64,000 nt of DNA, from positions 1,550,001 to 1,614,000 of the forward strand of contig NZ_CP013293.1 in the NCBI RefSeq assembly GCF_001456155.1, given 5' to 3'. The stretch is from Chryseobacterium sp. IHB B 17019. GTDB taxonomy: Bacteria > Bacteroidota > Bacteroidia > Flavobacteriales > Weeksellaceae. This document shows, piece after piece, positions 25,124-33,053 of the stretch; the stretch's first letter is position 1; each line of letters opens with the position of its first letter. The translations under genes and the position numbers were made by a program. Below the pieces are notes generated by a model. It was not told the origin of the DNA and searched no databases. It saw only the letters and a list, made by a program, of their open reading frames with translations.

Positions 25124-25747
25124 TTATTTGAATTTATAAGCTAAACCAACCTGGAATACATTGTTTTTCACAGCATCACCGGAATTATCCTTGTAAGTAT
25201 CTGTAAGACCAGCTACATATCTTACTGTAACTCCTAAATTTGGAATGAAGTAATAACCAGCCCCGATTCCTAGACCAACATTAAATCCTTTAGTGTATTT
25301 TTTCACGTCTGCATCAGCAATAGAACTGTTATTGCTTTCGTTTTTTAATTTATTGTTAGCACCTACCAGGAATCCAAATTCAGGACCTGCTTCTAAATAT
25401 AGGTTTGGCAACACATTGTACTGAAGCATTACAGGAACAGCGATATAATCTAAATTCTTTGAGAAAGCATATTTTCTTCCTAAAATCGTTTGATTATATT
25501 GACCTCCGTACTGGGAGTATAAAAGTTCCGGCTGTACGCTGAAAGAATGTCCTACAGGAATATTAACAAAACCACCCGCATTAAAACCTGCTTTTGATCC
25601 TTGCTCTTCCAAATTTCCGTTTTTAGAAAGTGAAGAAACATTTAATCCTGCTTTTACCCCAAAAGTAACAGGAGAAGTAGATGTTTTTTGTTGAGCGAAT
25701 GCAAATGAACCAGCTACAACTGCTAATCCTAAAAATAATTTTTTCAT
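25124..25747 (-). CDS. Outer-membrane beta-barrel protein, porin-like paralogue 3
   Basis: 207 aa from the ATG at 25747, where the signal peptide M-K-K-L-F-L-G-L-A-V-V-A-G-S begins. A longer frame to 25849 runs through the promoter region and is not used. The core matches the array pattern, including L-Y-S-Q-Y-G-G, E-A-G-P-E-F-G-F-L-V and F-Q-V-G-L-A-Y-K-F-K. The insertion N-K-L-K-N-E-S-N-N-S in an external loop is shared with paralogue 5. Function unknown. Confidence 0.85.
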   Translation of the reverse strand: MKKLFLGLAVVAGSFAFAQQKTSTSPVTFGVKAGLNVSSLSKNGNLEEQGSKAGFNAGGFVNIPVGHSFSVQPELLYSQYGGQYNQTILGRKYAFSKNLDYIAVPVMLQYNVLPNLYLEAGPEFGFLVGANNKLKNESNNSSIADADVKKYTKGFNVGLGIGAGYYFIPNLGVTVRYVAGLTDTYKDNSGDAVKNNVFQVGLAYKFK

Positions 25748-25805
25748 AATTTGTTTATTATACTTATTTAATTTTTCAAGTTTGACGATTTGTCTTTCAG
25801 GTATT

Positions 25806-25821
25806 TTCAAATCGCATGCCA
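25806..25821 (-). promoter_or_regulatory. Conserved promoter element of barrel paralogue 3
   Basis: Minus-strand TGGCATGCGATTTGAA, 59 bp before the ATG. Confidence 0.45.
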
Positions 25822-25833
25822 AATACCGTTTTG

Positions 25834-25845
25834 TGACAAATATCA
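25834..25845. promoter_or_regulatory. TGA-N6-TCA box upstream of barrel paralogue 3
   Basis: TGACAAATATCA, 13 bp beyond the core element. Confidence 0.45.
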
Positions 25846-26053
25846 TCAATAAATCAAAGATAAATTCAATTAAATTAATAAAATAAACTACTATTTATTG
25901 AAAATAATTTAAACAAAATATTTAAAAATTATGTTTTTTTTTAATCAAAATATTAAAAAAACTATATTTTAAAAGTATAGATCATAACCTTAATTCTTAA
26001 TCCAAAATCTTTTAATTTCAGACAAAGCCATTCAGATATTTTCGTAATTAAAT

Positions 26054-26085
26054 AAAAAAATCAGGCTTATTAAAATAAACCTGAT
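26054..26085 (-). terminator. Terminator of barrel paralogue 4
   Basis: ATCAGGCTTATT (26060-26071) pairs with AATAAACCTGAT (26074-26085) with one mismatch; a T-run follows on the minus strand. Confidence 0.75.
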
Positions 26086-26110
26086 CCTTTATCATTTATA
26101 AAAAGCTTTC

Positions 26111-26692
26111 TTAAAACTTATACGCTACCCCTACCTGGAATACGCTGTTTCTGATCGCATCATCGTTATTGTTTTCAGCAATATCAGTAGCACCGGCTAC
26201 AAATCTTGCCGTAACACCGAAGCCCTGAGCGAAATAATATCCAGCCCCAAGACCGATTCCGAAGTCAAATCCTTTGATTGAATCTTTAAGATCAATAGAA
26301 CCTCCGTCACCTTTTAATTTTTTGTTGATGGCAAAACTGAATTGTGGTCCAGCTTCAAGATACAATTCCGGAAGAATGTTGTACTGAAGCATTACAGGAA
26401 CTGAGATGTAATCAAGATTAAGTTTTACGTCAGAAGAATCATCAGCTTGTGCACCCATACCGTTGTATAAAACTTCCGGCTGAACACTGAATGAGCTTGC
26501 AACAGGGATGTTGGCAAAAAATCCGCCATAAATACCTGCTTTTGCTTTGAAGTCATCATCGTTTACAGATGAAACGTTAAGACCAGCCTTGATACCGAAT
26601 CTTACCGGTGAAGAAGAAGTTTCTTTAGCCTTCTCCTGAGCAAAAGTCATAGAACTTACTGCGATTGCGAATCCTAAAATTAGTTTTTTCAT
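26111..26692 (-). CDS. Outer-membrane beta-barrel protein, porin-like paralogue 4
   Basis: 193 aa, the shortest copy. Signal peptide ends M-T-F-A-Q. Framework motifs are kept (F-G-I-K-A-G-L-N-V-S-S, V-Q-P-E-V-L-Y-N-G-M-G-A, L-Q-Y-N-I-L-P-E-L-Y-L-E-A-G-P-Q, F-Q-V-G-V-A-Y-K-F), but its external loops are shorter and richer in Asp. Function unknown. Its upstream element is the best sigma-54-like match of the five. Confidence 0.85.
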   Translation of the reverse strand: MKKLILGFAIAVSSMTFAQEKAKETSSSPVRFGIKAGLNVSSVNDDDFKAKAGIYGGFFANIPVASSFSVQPEVLYNGMGAQADDSSDVKLNLDYISVPVMLQYNILPELYLEAGPQFSFAINKKLKGDGGSIDLKDSIKGFDFGIGLGAGYYFAQGFGVTARFVAGATDIAENNNDDAIRNSVFQVGVAYKF

Positions 26693-26729
26693 AGTTAATG
26701 ATTTTTTTTAAAAATTTCAAACTTTATTA

Positions 26730-26745
26730 AGCAAATTTCTTGCCA
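26730..26745 (-). promoter_or_regulatory. TGGCA-N7-TTGC element upstream of barrel paralogue 4
   Basis: Minus-strand TGGCAAGAAATTTGCT fits the -24/-12 pattern, 38 bp before the ATG. No clear TGA-N6-TCA box is found upstream. Confidence 0.5.
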
Positions 26746-26845
26746 AAATATATTAAATAGTTTTAAATTAACGAAAAATTTACACTTTTTTATTCATAGT
26801 ATAGTATATCATTCAATTTCAATATATTATTTTACTTGCTGGTAA

Positions 26846-26882
26846 AACAAAAGGCCAGACTTTAATAAGCCTGGCCTTTTCT
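26846..26882 (-). terminator. Terminator of barrel paralogue 5
   Basis: AAAAGGCCAG (26849-26858) with CTGGCCTTTT (26871-26880). Confidence 0.8.
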
Positions 26883-26913
26883 TGAAATCAATTCGTTATT
26901 ACTAACTTTTTTA

Positions 26914-27567
26914 TTAGAATTTATATGCTAAACCAACTTGGAAAACATTATTTCTGATCGCATCAGAACCACTTGGTCTGTCTTTCGCGATATCAGTAAG
27001 ACCTGCAACATATCTTGCAGTAATACCGATATTATCAGTGAAATAATATCCTGCTCCTAATCCGATACCGAAGTTGAATTTGTTTAATTGATCTTTGTAA
27101 TCACCAGATTCATCGATCACATCATTATCAGTTTCGTTTTTAAGCTTATTCTTAGCACTCACCAAAAATCCGAATTCCGGTCCCGCTTCTAAATAAAGGT
27201 TCGGGATTACATTGTACTGGAACATTACCGGTACAGCTATATAATCATGGTGTCTTGCGTAAGAATATCTGTTTCCTGCGATTGTTTCATCATATTTATC
27301 CCCATATTGAGAGTATAAAACCTCCGGCTGGATGCTGAATGAGCTTGCAATTGGGATGTTTGCGAAAACACCCGCATTGAAACCTATTTTTGATCCCTGA
27401 TCATCCAATCCGCTTTCGTTGGTAAGTGATGAAACGTTCATTCCTGCCTTAATACCAAATGCTACAGGTGAAGTAGATGAAGTGGTAGTGGTAGAAGTTG
27501 TTGTCGTCTGCTGTGCAAACGCTAATGAACTTGCTGTAACTGCTATTCCTAAGATTAACTTTTTCAT
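26914..27567 (-). CDS. Outer-membrane beta-barrel protein, porin-like paralogue 5
   Basis: 217 aa. Signal peptide ends L-A-F-A-Q and is followed by a Thr/Ser-rich linker (about 20-33), then the array framework with V-Q-P-E-V-L-Y-S-Q-Y-G, E-A-G-P-E-F-G-F-L-V-S-A-K-N-K-L-K-N-E and the terminal F-Q-V-G-L-A-Y-K-F. Loop content is acidic. It is the first gene of the array in transcription order, but each copy has its own promoter element and terminator, so the five are separate units. Function unknown. Confidence 0.85.
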   Translation of the reverse strand: MKKLILGIAVTASSLAFAQQTTTTSTTTTSSTSPVAFGIKAGMNVSSLTNESGLDDQGSKIGFNAGVFANIPIASSFSIQPEVLYSQYGDKYDETIAGNRYSYARHHDYIAVPVMFQYNVIPNLYLEAGPEFGFLVSAKNKLKNETDNDVIDESGDYKDQLNKFNFGIGLGAGYYFTDNIGITARYVAGLTDIAKDRPSGSDAIRNNVFQVGLAYKF

Positions 27568-27645
27568 AACTTAATTTTTTTATTAATTACAATTTCGATT
27601 TAAATTTTACTACTATTATGCTTTTTCGCATAACGGACTGTATCT

Positions 27646-27661
27646 TTCAAATTACTTGCCA
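27646..27661 (-). promoter_or_regulatory. Conserved promoter element of barrel paralogue 5
   Basis: Minus-strand TGGCAAGTAATTTGAA, 79 bp before the ATG. Confidence 0.45.
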
Positions 27662-27674
27662 AAAAATTATTTTA

Positions 27675-27686
27675 TGATTAAAATCA
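27675..27686. promoter_or_regulatory. TGA-N6-TCA box upstream of barrel paralogue 5
   Basis: TGATTAAAATCA, 14 bp beyond the core element. Confidence 0.45.
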
Positions 27687-27805
27687 GTAAAAATATTGCT
27701 TAAGACAACAGTTTATTATTTATCAATAACTTGATTTTCAGATGTTTAAACTAAATATTAAACGCTTGTTTGGAAATGATCTAAATTGACAATTTTGTTA
27801 AAAAT

Positions 27806-28855
27806 TTAATCTATGTCATTCAATTTTCGGTAAAATTTTAATGCTTTTATTATATTTTTATGATGACATTGGTGGTCAAATTCACAAAAACCTATGTCTG
27901 AGAGGAGAGAAAAGTTGATCTTTTGGTCAGTATTTTTTTTGTCATTAATTAATAAGGCAAAAATGTCATCATCTTTAAAATCACTGATATCCCAATAAGG
28001 GTAATATTTCTGAATATTTTCTATAATTAACTTTGAATCTTCTTCAGAAAGCAGACCTTCCAAAAACGCCAGATGAGCTTCGGAAATCATACCCATTGCA
28101 ACCGCTTCGCCATGAAGGATGGGATTTCCCTGATTTAAACATAGGCTTTCAATAGCATGACCAATGGTGTGCCCGAAATTTAAGGTTTTCCTGATATTTT
28201 TTTCATGAAAATCTTTTTCTACAACATACTGTTTGATATTTATAGAAGTTTGGATATGAGGAATAATGCCTTCTACATCAAGCTTATTGATCTGTATCAG
28301 GTTTTCCCAATGGTTTTTGTCAGCAATTAATCCATGTTTCAGCATTTCTGCAAAACCGCTTCTTAGTTCTTTAAAAGGAAGCGTCTCCAGGAATTTAGGA
28401 TAAATGAAAATCTGTTCCGGGAAGGTAAAAGTTCCCACCATATTTTTATAATGCATCAGGTCGATTCCTGTTTTTCCGCCGATAGAAGCGTCACACATGG
28501 CCAAAAGGGTAGTAGGGATATTGATAAACTGGATTCCTCTTTTATAGGTAGAAGCCACAAAACCACCCATATCGGTAATCACACCACCCCCAAGATTGAT
28601 AATCAACGCTTTTCTGTCCGCCTGCATTTCTGTCAGGATTTCCCAAAGCTGGTTTGCCGTTTGAATATTTTTCATTTCTTCACCGGCCTCAATTTCCAGA
28701 ATTTCAAATCCGAGATCCGTTTCCATATTTCCTAAAAGGACGGGAAGACAATATTCGTGGGTATTTTCATCAACTAAAATAAAGATTTTACTGAAAGATT
28801 TTCCGTGAAGGAAATCATTTAATTGAGAAAAATTATCATTTAATAATGTTATCAT
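27806..28855 (-). CDS. aroB: 3-Dehydroquinate synthase
   Basis: 349 aa. NAD site G-G-G-V-I-T-D-M-G-G-F, the metal-site motif G-F-A-E-M-L-K-H-G, N-F-G-H-T-I-G-H-A and H-G-E-A-V-A-M-G-M are all intact, and two of these supply the zinc His ligands. It converts DAHP to 3-dehydroquinate in the shikimate pathway in the cytoplasm. No other aro gene is adjacent. A TAACTTTG -7 box lies at 28894-28901. Confidence 0.96.
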   Translation of the reverse strand: MITLLNDNFSQLNDFLHGKSFSKIFILVDENTHEYCLPVLLGNMETDLGFEILEIEAGEEMKNIQTANQLWEILTEMQADRKALIINLGGGVITDMGGFVASTYKRGIQFINIPTTLLAMCDASIGGKTGIDLMHYKNMVGTFTFPEQIFIYPKFLETLPFKELRSGFAEMLKHGLIADKNHWENLIQINKLDVEGIIPHIQTSINIKQYVVEKDFHEKNIRKTLNFGHTIGHAIESLCLNQGNPILHGEAVAMGMISEAHLAFLEGLLSEEDSKLIIENIQKYYPYWDISDFKDDDIFALLINDKKNTDQKINFSLLSDIGFCEFDHQCHHKNIIKALKFYRKLNDID

Positions 28856-28893
28856 TTCAGATTTTCTGTAAAGTTAAAAGTAAAACTATATTG

Positions 28894-28901
28894 CAAAGTT
28901 A
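28894..28901 (-). promoter_or_regulatory. -7 box (TAACTTTG) of aroB
   Basis: TAnnTTTG match on the minus strand, 39 bp before the start codon. Confidence 0.5.
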
Positions 28902-28934
28902 TGATTCTTAATTTTTAACTCGTAACTAAATTAC

Positions 28935-28942
28935 TATCTTTG
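28935..28942 (+). promoter_or_regulatory. -7 box (TATCTTTG) of the pseudouridine synthase gene
   Basis: TAnnTTTG match 14 bp before the ATG at 28957. Confidence 0.6.
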
Positions 28943-28956
28943 CATAAATATTTAGC

Positions 28957-30105
28957 ATGAGCAGAGACAATAATTCAGGAAGACCAAAGAAACCAAGAAG
29001 TTCAACAAGAAATAATTCTGATGGTTCTCGTGCTTCAAGACCTGGAAATTCTTCTGGTTCAAAACCTTTCAAAAAAACCTTTCCAAAGGCCGGAGAGAGA
29101 AATTCTGATTCTAGGAAAAGCAGTGACACAAGTTACCAAGCACGAATGGATAAGAAATTTTCAAAAACTGAACAAGAGCCATTTATCAGCAGTCCAGGTG
29201 AAGAAAAAAAGCCATTCGGAAAATCGGCTCCACAAAGAGGCGGGAGCAGAGGCAAAAGCTTTGATACTAGAGATAAATATGAAAGAGGCAGCTTAAAATA
29301 CGGAAGAAGACCTTCTAATGAAGATGAAAAAGATGACAGAGCAAAATCCTTCGTACAGAAAAGAAGATTAAACAAGATTGAAAAAGATGTTCATAAGGAC
29401 ACGATTCGTCTTAATAAATACATCGCGAATTCAGGGATTTGCAGCAGAAGAGAAGCAGATGAATTAATTGTACAGGGATTAGTTGAAGTCAACGGAAAAG
29501 TAGTAACTGAAATGGGTTATCAGGTTGAAAAAACGGATAAAGTAGTTTTTGACGGACAAAATATCACCCCTGAAAAGCCTGTTTACGTTCTTTTAAATAA
29601 GCCAAAAGGTTATATTTCTACTACAAAAGACGATAAAGCAAGAAAAACAGTAATGGATTTAGTAGCAAATGCTTCTCCTTACCGTTTGTTTCCTGTAGGA
29701 AGGCTGGACCGTTCTACAACAGGAGTTATTCTTCTTACGAATGACGGACACATGACAAAAAAACTGACACACCCGTCTTTTGATGCCAAAAAAATCTATC
29801 ATGTAACGCTGGATAAAAAACTTTCTCATGAAGATCTGAAGCTGATTGCAGAGGGAATCCGTCTGGATGAAGGTGTAGCCGTTGTTGATCAGATTTCTTT
29901 TATTGAGGGAAAACCGAAGAACGAAGTTGGAATTGAAATCCACATCGGATGGAACCGCGTTATCAGAAGAATTTTCCAAAGATTAGGATATGAAGTGGAA
30001 GCTCTTGACAGGGTAATGTTCGCAGGATTGACGAAGAAAAATATCAAAAGAGGACACTGGAGAATCTTAACAGAACTGGAAGTGAATAACTTAAAAATGC
30101 TTTAA
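28957..30105 (+). CDS. rRNA pseudouridine synthase (RsuA/RluB family) with long basic N-terminal tail
   Basis: 382 aa. Residues 1-145 are a low-complexity Ser/Lys/Arg/Pro-rich tail, presumably disordered and RNA-binding. An S4 domain follows (about 151-197: L-N-K-Y-I-A-N-S-G-I-C-S-R-R-E-A-D), then the catalytic domain with V-G-R-L-D-R-S-T-T-G-V, where D251 is the nucleophile. RluB-type enzymes modify U2605 of 23S rRNA in E. coli; RsuA acts on 16S rRNA, and the exact target here is not certain. Such extended tails are common in Bacteroidetes members. It diverges from aroB. Confidence 0.92.
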   Translation: MSRDNNSGRPKKPRSSTRNNSDGSRASRPGNSSGSKPFKKTFPKAGERNSDSRKSSDTSYQARMDKKFSKTEQEPFISSPGEEKKPFGKSAPQRGGSRGKSFDTRDKYERGSLKYGRRPSNEDEKDDRAKSFVQKRRLNKIEKDVHKDTIRLNKYIANSGICSRREADELIVQGLVEVNGKVVTEMGYQVEKTDKVVFDGQNITPEKPVYVLLNKPKGYISTTKDDKARKTVMDLVANASPYRLFPVGRLDRSTTGVILLTNDGHMTKKLTHPSFDAKKIYHVTLDKKLSHEDLKLIAEGIRLDEGVAVVDQISFIEGKPKNEVGIEIHIGWNRVIRRIFQRLGYEVEALDRVMFAGLTKKNIKRGHWRILTELEVNNLKML

Positions 30106-30140
30106 GGAGTTATAAGTTTTGAGTTAGGAATTATGAGTTT
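30106..30140. repeat. Intergenic repeat arm (GAGTTATAAGTTTTGAGTTA type)
   Basis: Its reverse complement matches 30262-30310 over about 33 bp with a few mismatches. The terminator at 30186-30224 sits between the arms. Confidence 0.6.
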
Positions 30141-30185
30141 TGATTCGTTGTTCTTAAATCTAAAGCAATTTTTAAGTTTTAAAAA

Positions 30186-30224
30186 TAAAAAAAGACGTTG
30201 AAAATAATTCAACGTCTTTTTTTA
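30186..30224. terminator. Strong bidirectional terminator between convergent genes
   Basis: 14-bp perfect stem: AAAAAGACGTTGAA (30189-30202) and TTCAACGTCTTTTT (30208-30221). Confidence 0.88.
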
Positions 30225-30261
30225 TTTCTCTTGTTCTAATATCATTAAAAATTATCCAGTC

Positions 30262-30310
30262 ATAAAACTCATAACTCATAATTCCTAACTCAAAACTCAT
30301 AACTCATAAC
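30262..30310. repeat. Intergenic repeat arm (AACTCATAATTCCTAACTC type)
   Basis: Several units of AACTCATAA; inverted partner of 30106-30140. Confidence 0.6.
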
Positions 30311-30915
30311 TATCCAAGAACAGTTACACCCTTCTGGATCATATCATAAATTGCGTCTCTTCCGTTATCCGGTTTTACGTTGACGGCTCTGGTTCCATTG
30401 AAATGAAGGCATGTCACATAACCATTCGCAACGGCGTCCGTACAGGTAAATTTCACGCAATAATCCATTGCTAAACCTACAATTTCCAATAGCTGAATAT
30501 CATGATACTTCAGGAAGTCGTCCAAACCTGTTTTCATAAAGTGGTTATTGTCCTGAAAGCCACTATAGCTGTCAATCTCCGGATTTTTCCCTTTTTGAAT
30601 GATATGAGTTACTTTTTCCTGATTTAAATCTTTATGGAATTCTGCCCCAAAGGTTCCCTGAATACAATGATCCGGCCACATAAACTGCGGAACACCGTTT
30701 AAAATAATGCTTTCACCAACATTTCTTCCGTTGTTGCTGGCAAAACTTTTATGATCTGCAGGATGCCAGTCCTGGGTTAAAACAATCTGGTCATATTCAT
30801 TTTCTTCCATGAGAGCATTGATGTAAGGAATTACTTCATTTGCACCCGGAACTGCCAATGCGCCGCCTTCACAAAAATCATTCTGTACATCTACTATTAT
30901 TAACGCTTTTTTCAT
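30310..30915 (-). CDS. pncA: Nicotinamidase/pyrazinamidase
   Basis: 201 aa isochorismatase-fold amidohydrolase. Catalytic triad D9, K110 (Q-K-G-K-N-P) and C153 (M-D-Y-C-V-K), and metal ligands D49, H51 (Q-D-W-H-P) and H83 (P-D-H-C). Converts nicotinamide to nicotinate for NAD salvage. It lies alone, convergent with the pseudouridine synthase and divergent from the bacillithiol-linked operon. Confidence 0.95.
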   Translation of the reverse strand: MKKALIIVDVQNDFCEGGALAVPGANEVIPYINALMEENEYDQIVLTQDWHPADHKSFASNNGRNVGESIILNGVPQFMWPDHCIQGTFGAEFHKDLNQEKVTHIIQKGKNPEIDSYSGFQDNNHFMKTGLDDFLKYHDIQLLEIVGLAMDYCVKFTCTDAVANGYVTCLHFNGTRAVNVKPDNGRDAIYDMIQKGVTVLG

Positions 30916-31023
30916 ATTTAGATTCTCGAATTTTTGATAAATTTACAAAAACTAACACGCAAAAATTTGTCCAAGACTGAATTATCTGACAAATCGGCAA
31001 CTTAAAATTTTAAATCAAATAAA

Positions 31024-31560
31024 ATGAGCGATTTAGAGAAAAGAAAATTTCCAATAGGGCAGTTTGAGCAGCCTGAAAATATCTGTGATATCAAGCTCGA
31101 TGAATATATCAATGTGATCAAAGAATTTCCGGGAAGGCTCAGAAACCTCATCGAAGATTTCAGTGATGACCAGTTTGACACCCCATACAGAGAAGGAGGC
31201 TGGACGGTAAGACAGCTTGTCAATCATATTGCAGACAGCCATATCAATAGTTTTATGAGGCTTAAATTAGCCCTTACAGAAGACAATCCTACCATAAGAC
31301 CTTACGATGAGGCAAAATGGGCAGAACTCCAGGACAGCAGGAATATGCCAATAAAGCCGGCGATGAGAATGATTAAAGGAACACATCAACGATGGACCAC
31401 TTTACTGAAAACAATGACCAACAAACAATTTGAAAGAACATTTCATCATCCCGAACAAAATAAAAACTATGATTTAAGAAGCTATCTTGCCCTTTATGCA
31501 TGGCATTGCGATCATCATTTTGCTCATATTGAAAACCTGAAGAAAGAGAAAGGTTGGTAA
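31024..31560 (+). CDS. yfiT: YfiT-family putative bacillithiol S-transferase
   Basis: 178 aa DinB-fold protein of the YfiT/BstA type. Diagnostic motifs: F-P-I-G at the start, R-E-G-G-W-T-V-R-Q-L-V-N-H-I-A-D-S-H-I-N near 58-77 and Y-A-W-H-C-D-H-H-F-A-H near the C-terminus, which together give the metal-binding His set. Firmicute relatives transfer bacillithiol to electrophiles. First gene of a four-gene operon with overlapping ends; the last-but-one gene is a bacillithiol-system protein, which supports the thiol role. Confidence 0.88.
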   Translation: MSDLEKRKFPIGQFEQPENICDIKLDEYINVIKEFPGRLRNLIEDFSDDQFDTPYREGGWTVRQLVNHIADSHINSFMRLKLALTEDNPTIRPYDEAKWAELQDSRNMPIKPAMRMIKGTHQRWTTLLKTMTNKQFERTFHHPEQNKNYDLRSYLALYAWHCDHHFAHIENLKKEKGW

Positions 31561-32015
31561 AAAAAAGTCTTCATAACCGGGCTGATTTTGATGAAATCAT
31601 CCGGCGTATCTCCGATTTGTCTGAAACATCCAAGGGAAGATGGGGAAAAATGGATGTCTGCCAGATGATGAGGCATTGTAATTTTGTACTACAGATTCCT
31701 CTACAAAAGATAGAATTACCTGTTGTTAATATTCTTTTTGGGACAATAGGTATTGTGACAAAAATTGAAATGCAGATTTTTAATAATGGAATTCCCAGAA
31801 ATATGCCGACTTTTCAAAAACTAATCGTTAATTTTGATTGTGATTTTAATGATGAAAAACATGATCTTTTGAAAACACTTGATGAATACTGGAATACTTT
31901 TATGAATAAAAATCTCCCCGATAATCATATGCTTTTTGGGAAAATGAAAGAAAAAGATTGGGGATTTCTTGAGTACAAACATCTTGATCACCATTTAAAA
32001 CAATTTAATGTATGA
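31554..32015 (+). CDS. DUF1569 family protein
   Basis: 153 aa. Its TTG start at 31554 overlaps the yfiT stop by 7 bp; no ATG is available nearby, so translational coupling is likely. G-R-W-G-K-M-D-V-C-Q-M-M-R-H-C-N and the C-terminal L-D-H-H-L-K-Q-F are typical of DUF1569, a DinB-superfamily group with conserved His that probably bind metal. Together with YfiT and YtxJ it suggests thiol-dependent detoxification, but no reaction is established for the family. Confidence 0.8.
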   Translation: MVKKSLHNRADFDEIIRRISDLSETSKGRWGKMDVCQMMRHCNFVLQIPLQKIELPVVNILFGTIGIVTKIEMQIFNNGIPRNMPTFQKLIVNFDCDFNDEKHDLLKTLDEYWNTFMNKNLPDNHMLFGKMKEKDWGFLEYKHLDHHLKQFNV

Positions 32016-32389
32016 GTTTTTTTGATAAAATATTTAATGGAAAGGAAGAAAATCAGGAAAAAGAATCTTTCTGGAAAAAAATTGAATCCGAAGAAGATCT
32101 TAAAAATGCTATTGAAAATTCCTTTAATCACAGGATCGCAATATTCAAACATTCAACAAGTTGCTTTATCAGCAAAACCGTATTGAGAAATTTTGAAAAA
32201 GAAATTGAAAACTTAGATCAAAAAGTAGAATTATATTTTTTAGATTTGCTGAAATACAGGTCTATCTCAAATAAAATCGCAGAAGATCTTGGCGTAAGGC
32301 ACGAAAGTCCACAATTGATAGTAATAGAAAACGGAAAAGCAATCAACAGCGCTTCTCACCAGCATATATCGGCAGACCAAATTATATAA
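32012..32389 (+). CDS. ytxJ: Bacillithiol-system monothiol protein YtxJ
   Basis: 125 aa thioredoxin-fold protein of the YtxJ/DUF2847 family. One active-site Cys in H-S-T-S-C-F-I-S-K, with no second Cys in the motif, plus the S-P-Q-L-I-V-I cis-Pro loop. In Firmicutes this is the monothiol bacilliredoxin (BrxC) that reacts with bacillithiol. It overlaps DUF1569 by 4 bp and the regulator gene by 1 bp. Confidence 0.88.
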   Translation: MSFFDKIFNGKEENQEKESFWKKIESEEDLKNAIENSFNHRIAIFKHSTSCFISKTVLRNFEKEIENLDQKVELYFLDLLKYRSISNKIAEDLGVRHESPQLIVIENGKAINSASHQHISADQII

Positions 32390-32985
32390 TGAAAAATATT
32401 AATAATTATTTAGCAAAAGTTTTAAGTGTTCCTGTAGAAAAGGTAAACATGTGTAGTTTGCACTATGAAGTAAAAAAAATTCAGAAAAATCAATTTCTTT
32501 TACAATATGGTGAGGTCTGCAGGTATATTTACTTTGTCGAAAAAGGGCTTTTAAAGATGTATTCTATCGACAAAAACGGTAAGGAGCACATTATTCAGTT
32601 TGCGCCGGAAAGCTGGCTTATATCGGACCGAAGCAGTCTTTATTTTAATGAAAAGTCTGTTTACTATATTGAAGCCGTTGAAGACTCCGAAGTTCTTTTA
32701 CTGCAACCTGATTTTATCAATAAATTAATCGGAGAATTCCCGAACAGCCTTGAAAAAAGCGATATTTTAATCCAAAAACATATTAAAAGCCTTCAGGACA
32801 GGATCAATTCTTTACTAGGCGAAACCGCTGAAGAACGATACATGAAATTCATCAGAATGTATCCTGATCTGCTTTTGAGAGTTCCACAATGGATGATCGC
32901 ATCTTACCTGGGAATCACGCCTGAAAGCCTGAGCCGTGTCAGAAAAGAACTGGCTAGGAAGAATTTTGTTCCAGATAACAAATAA
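32389..32985 (+). CDS. Crp/Fnr-family regulator (bacillithiol operon)
   Basis: 198 aa. N-terminal cyclic-nucleotide-binding barrel (about 25-115, Q-Y-G-E-V-C-R-Y-I-Y-F-V-E-K-G-L-L-K) and C-terminal HTH with M-I-A-S-Y-L-G-I-T-P-E-S-L-S-R-V-R-K-E. Cys are present at 20 and 42, near the start of the sensor domain, so redox sensing is possible, but I see no Fnr-type cluster motif. As last gene of the operon it may control it. Its ATG overlaps the ytxJ stop. Confidence 0.88.
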   Translation: MKNINNYLAKVLSVPVEKVNMCSLHYEVKKIQKNQFLLQYGEVCRYIYFVEKGLLKMYSIDKNGKEHIIQFAPESWLISDRSSLYFNEKSVYYIEAVEDSEVLLLQPDFINKLIGEFPNSLEKSDILIQKHIKSLQDRINSLLGETAEERYMKFIRMYPDLLLRVPQWMIASYLGITPESLSRVRKELARKNFVPDNK

Positions 32986-33053
32986 GATGGAGGAAATGAG
33001 GCTGGAGGAGAGAGGTTTTAAAAACTTCCAACCTTCCAACATCCTTCCCAAAA

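Larger units (their letters stand above)
25748..26110. other. 363-bp AT-rich gap upstream of barrel paralogue 3
   Basis: Apart from the promoter element and TGA-N6-TCA box near its left end and the terminator of paralogue 4 at its right end, I see no gene or structure in it. Confidence 0.6.

Noticed and set aside
25748..25849. Longer N-terminus for barrel paralogue 3
   Set aside because: The extension removes the signal peptide from the N-terminus and runs through the conserved promoter block.
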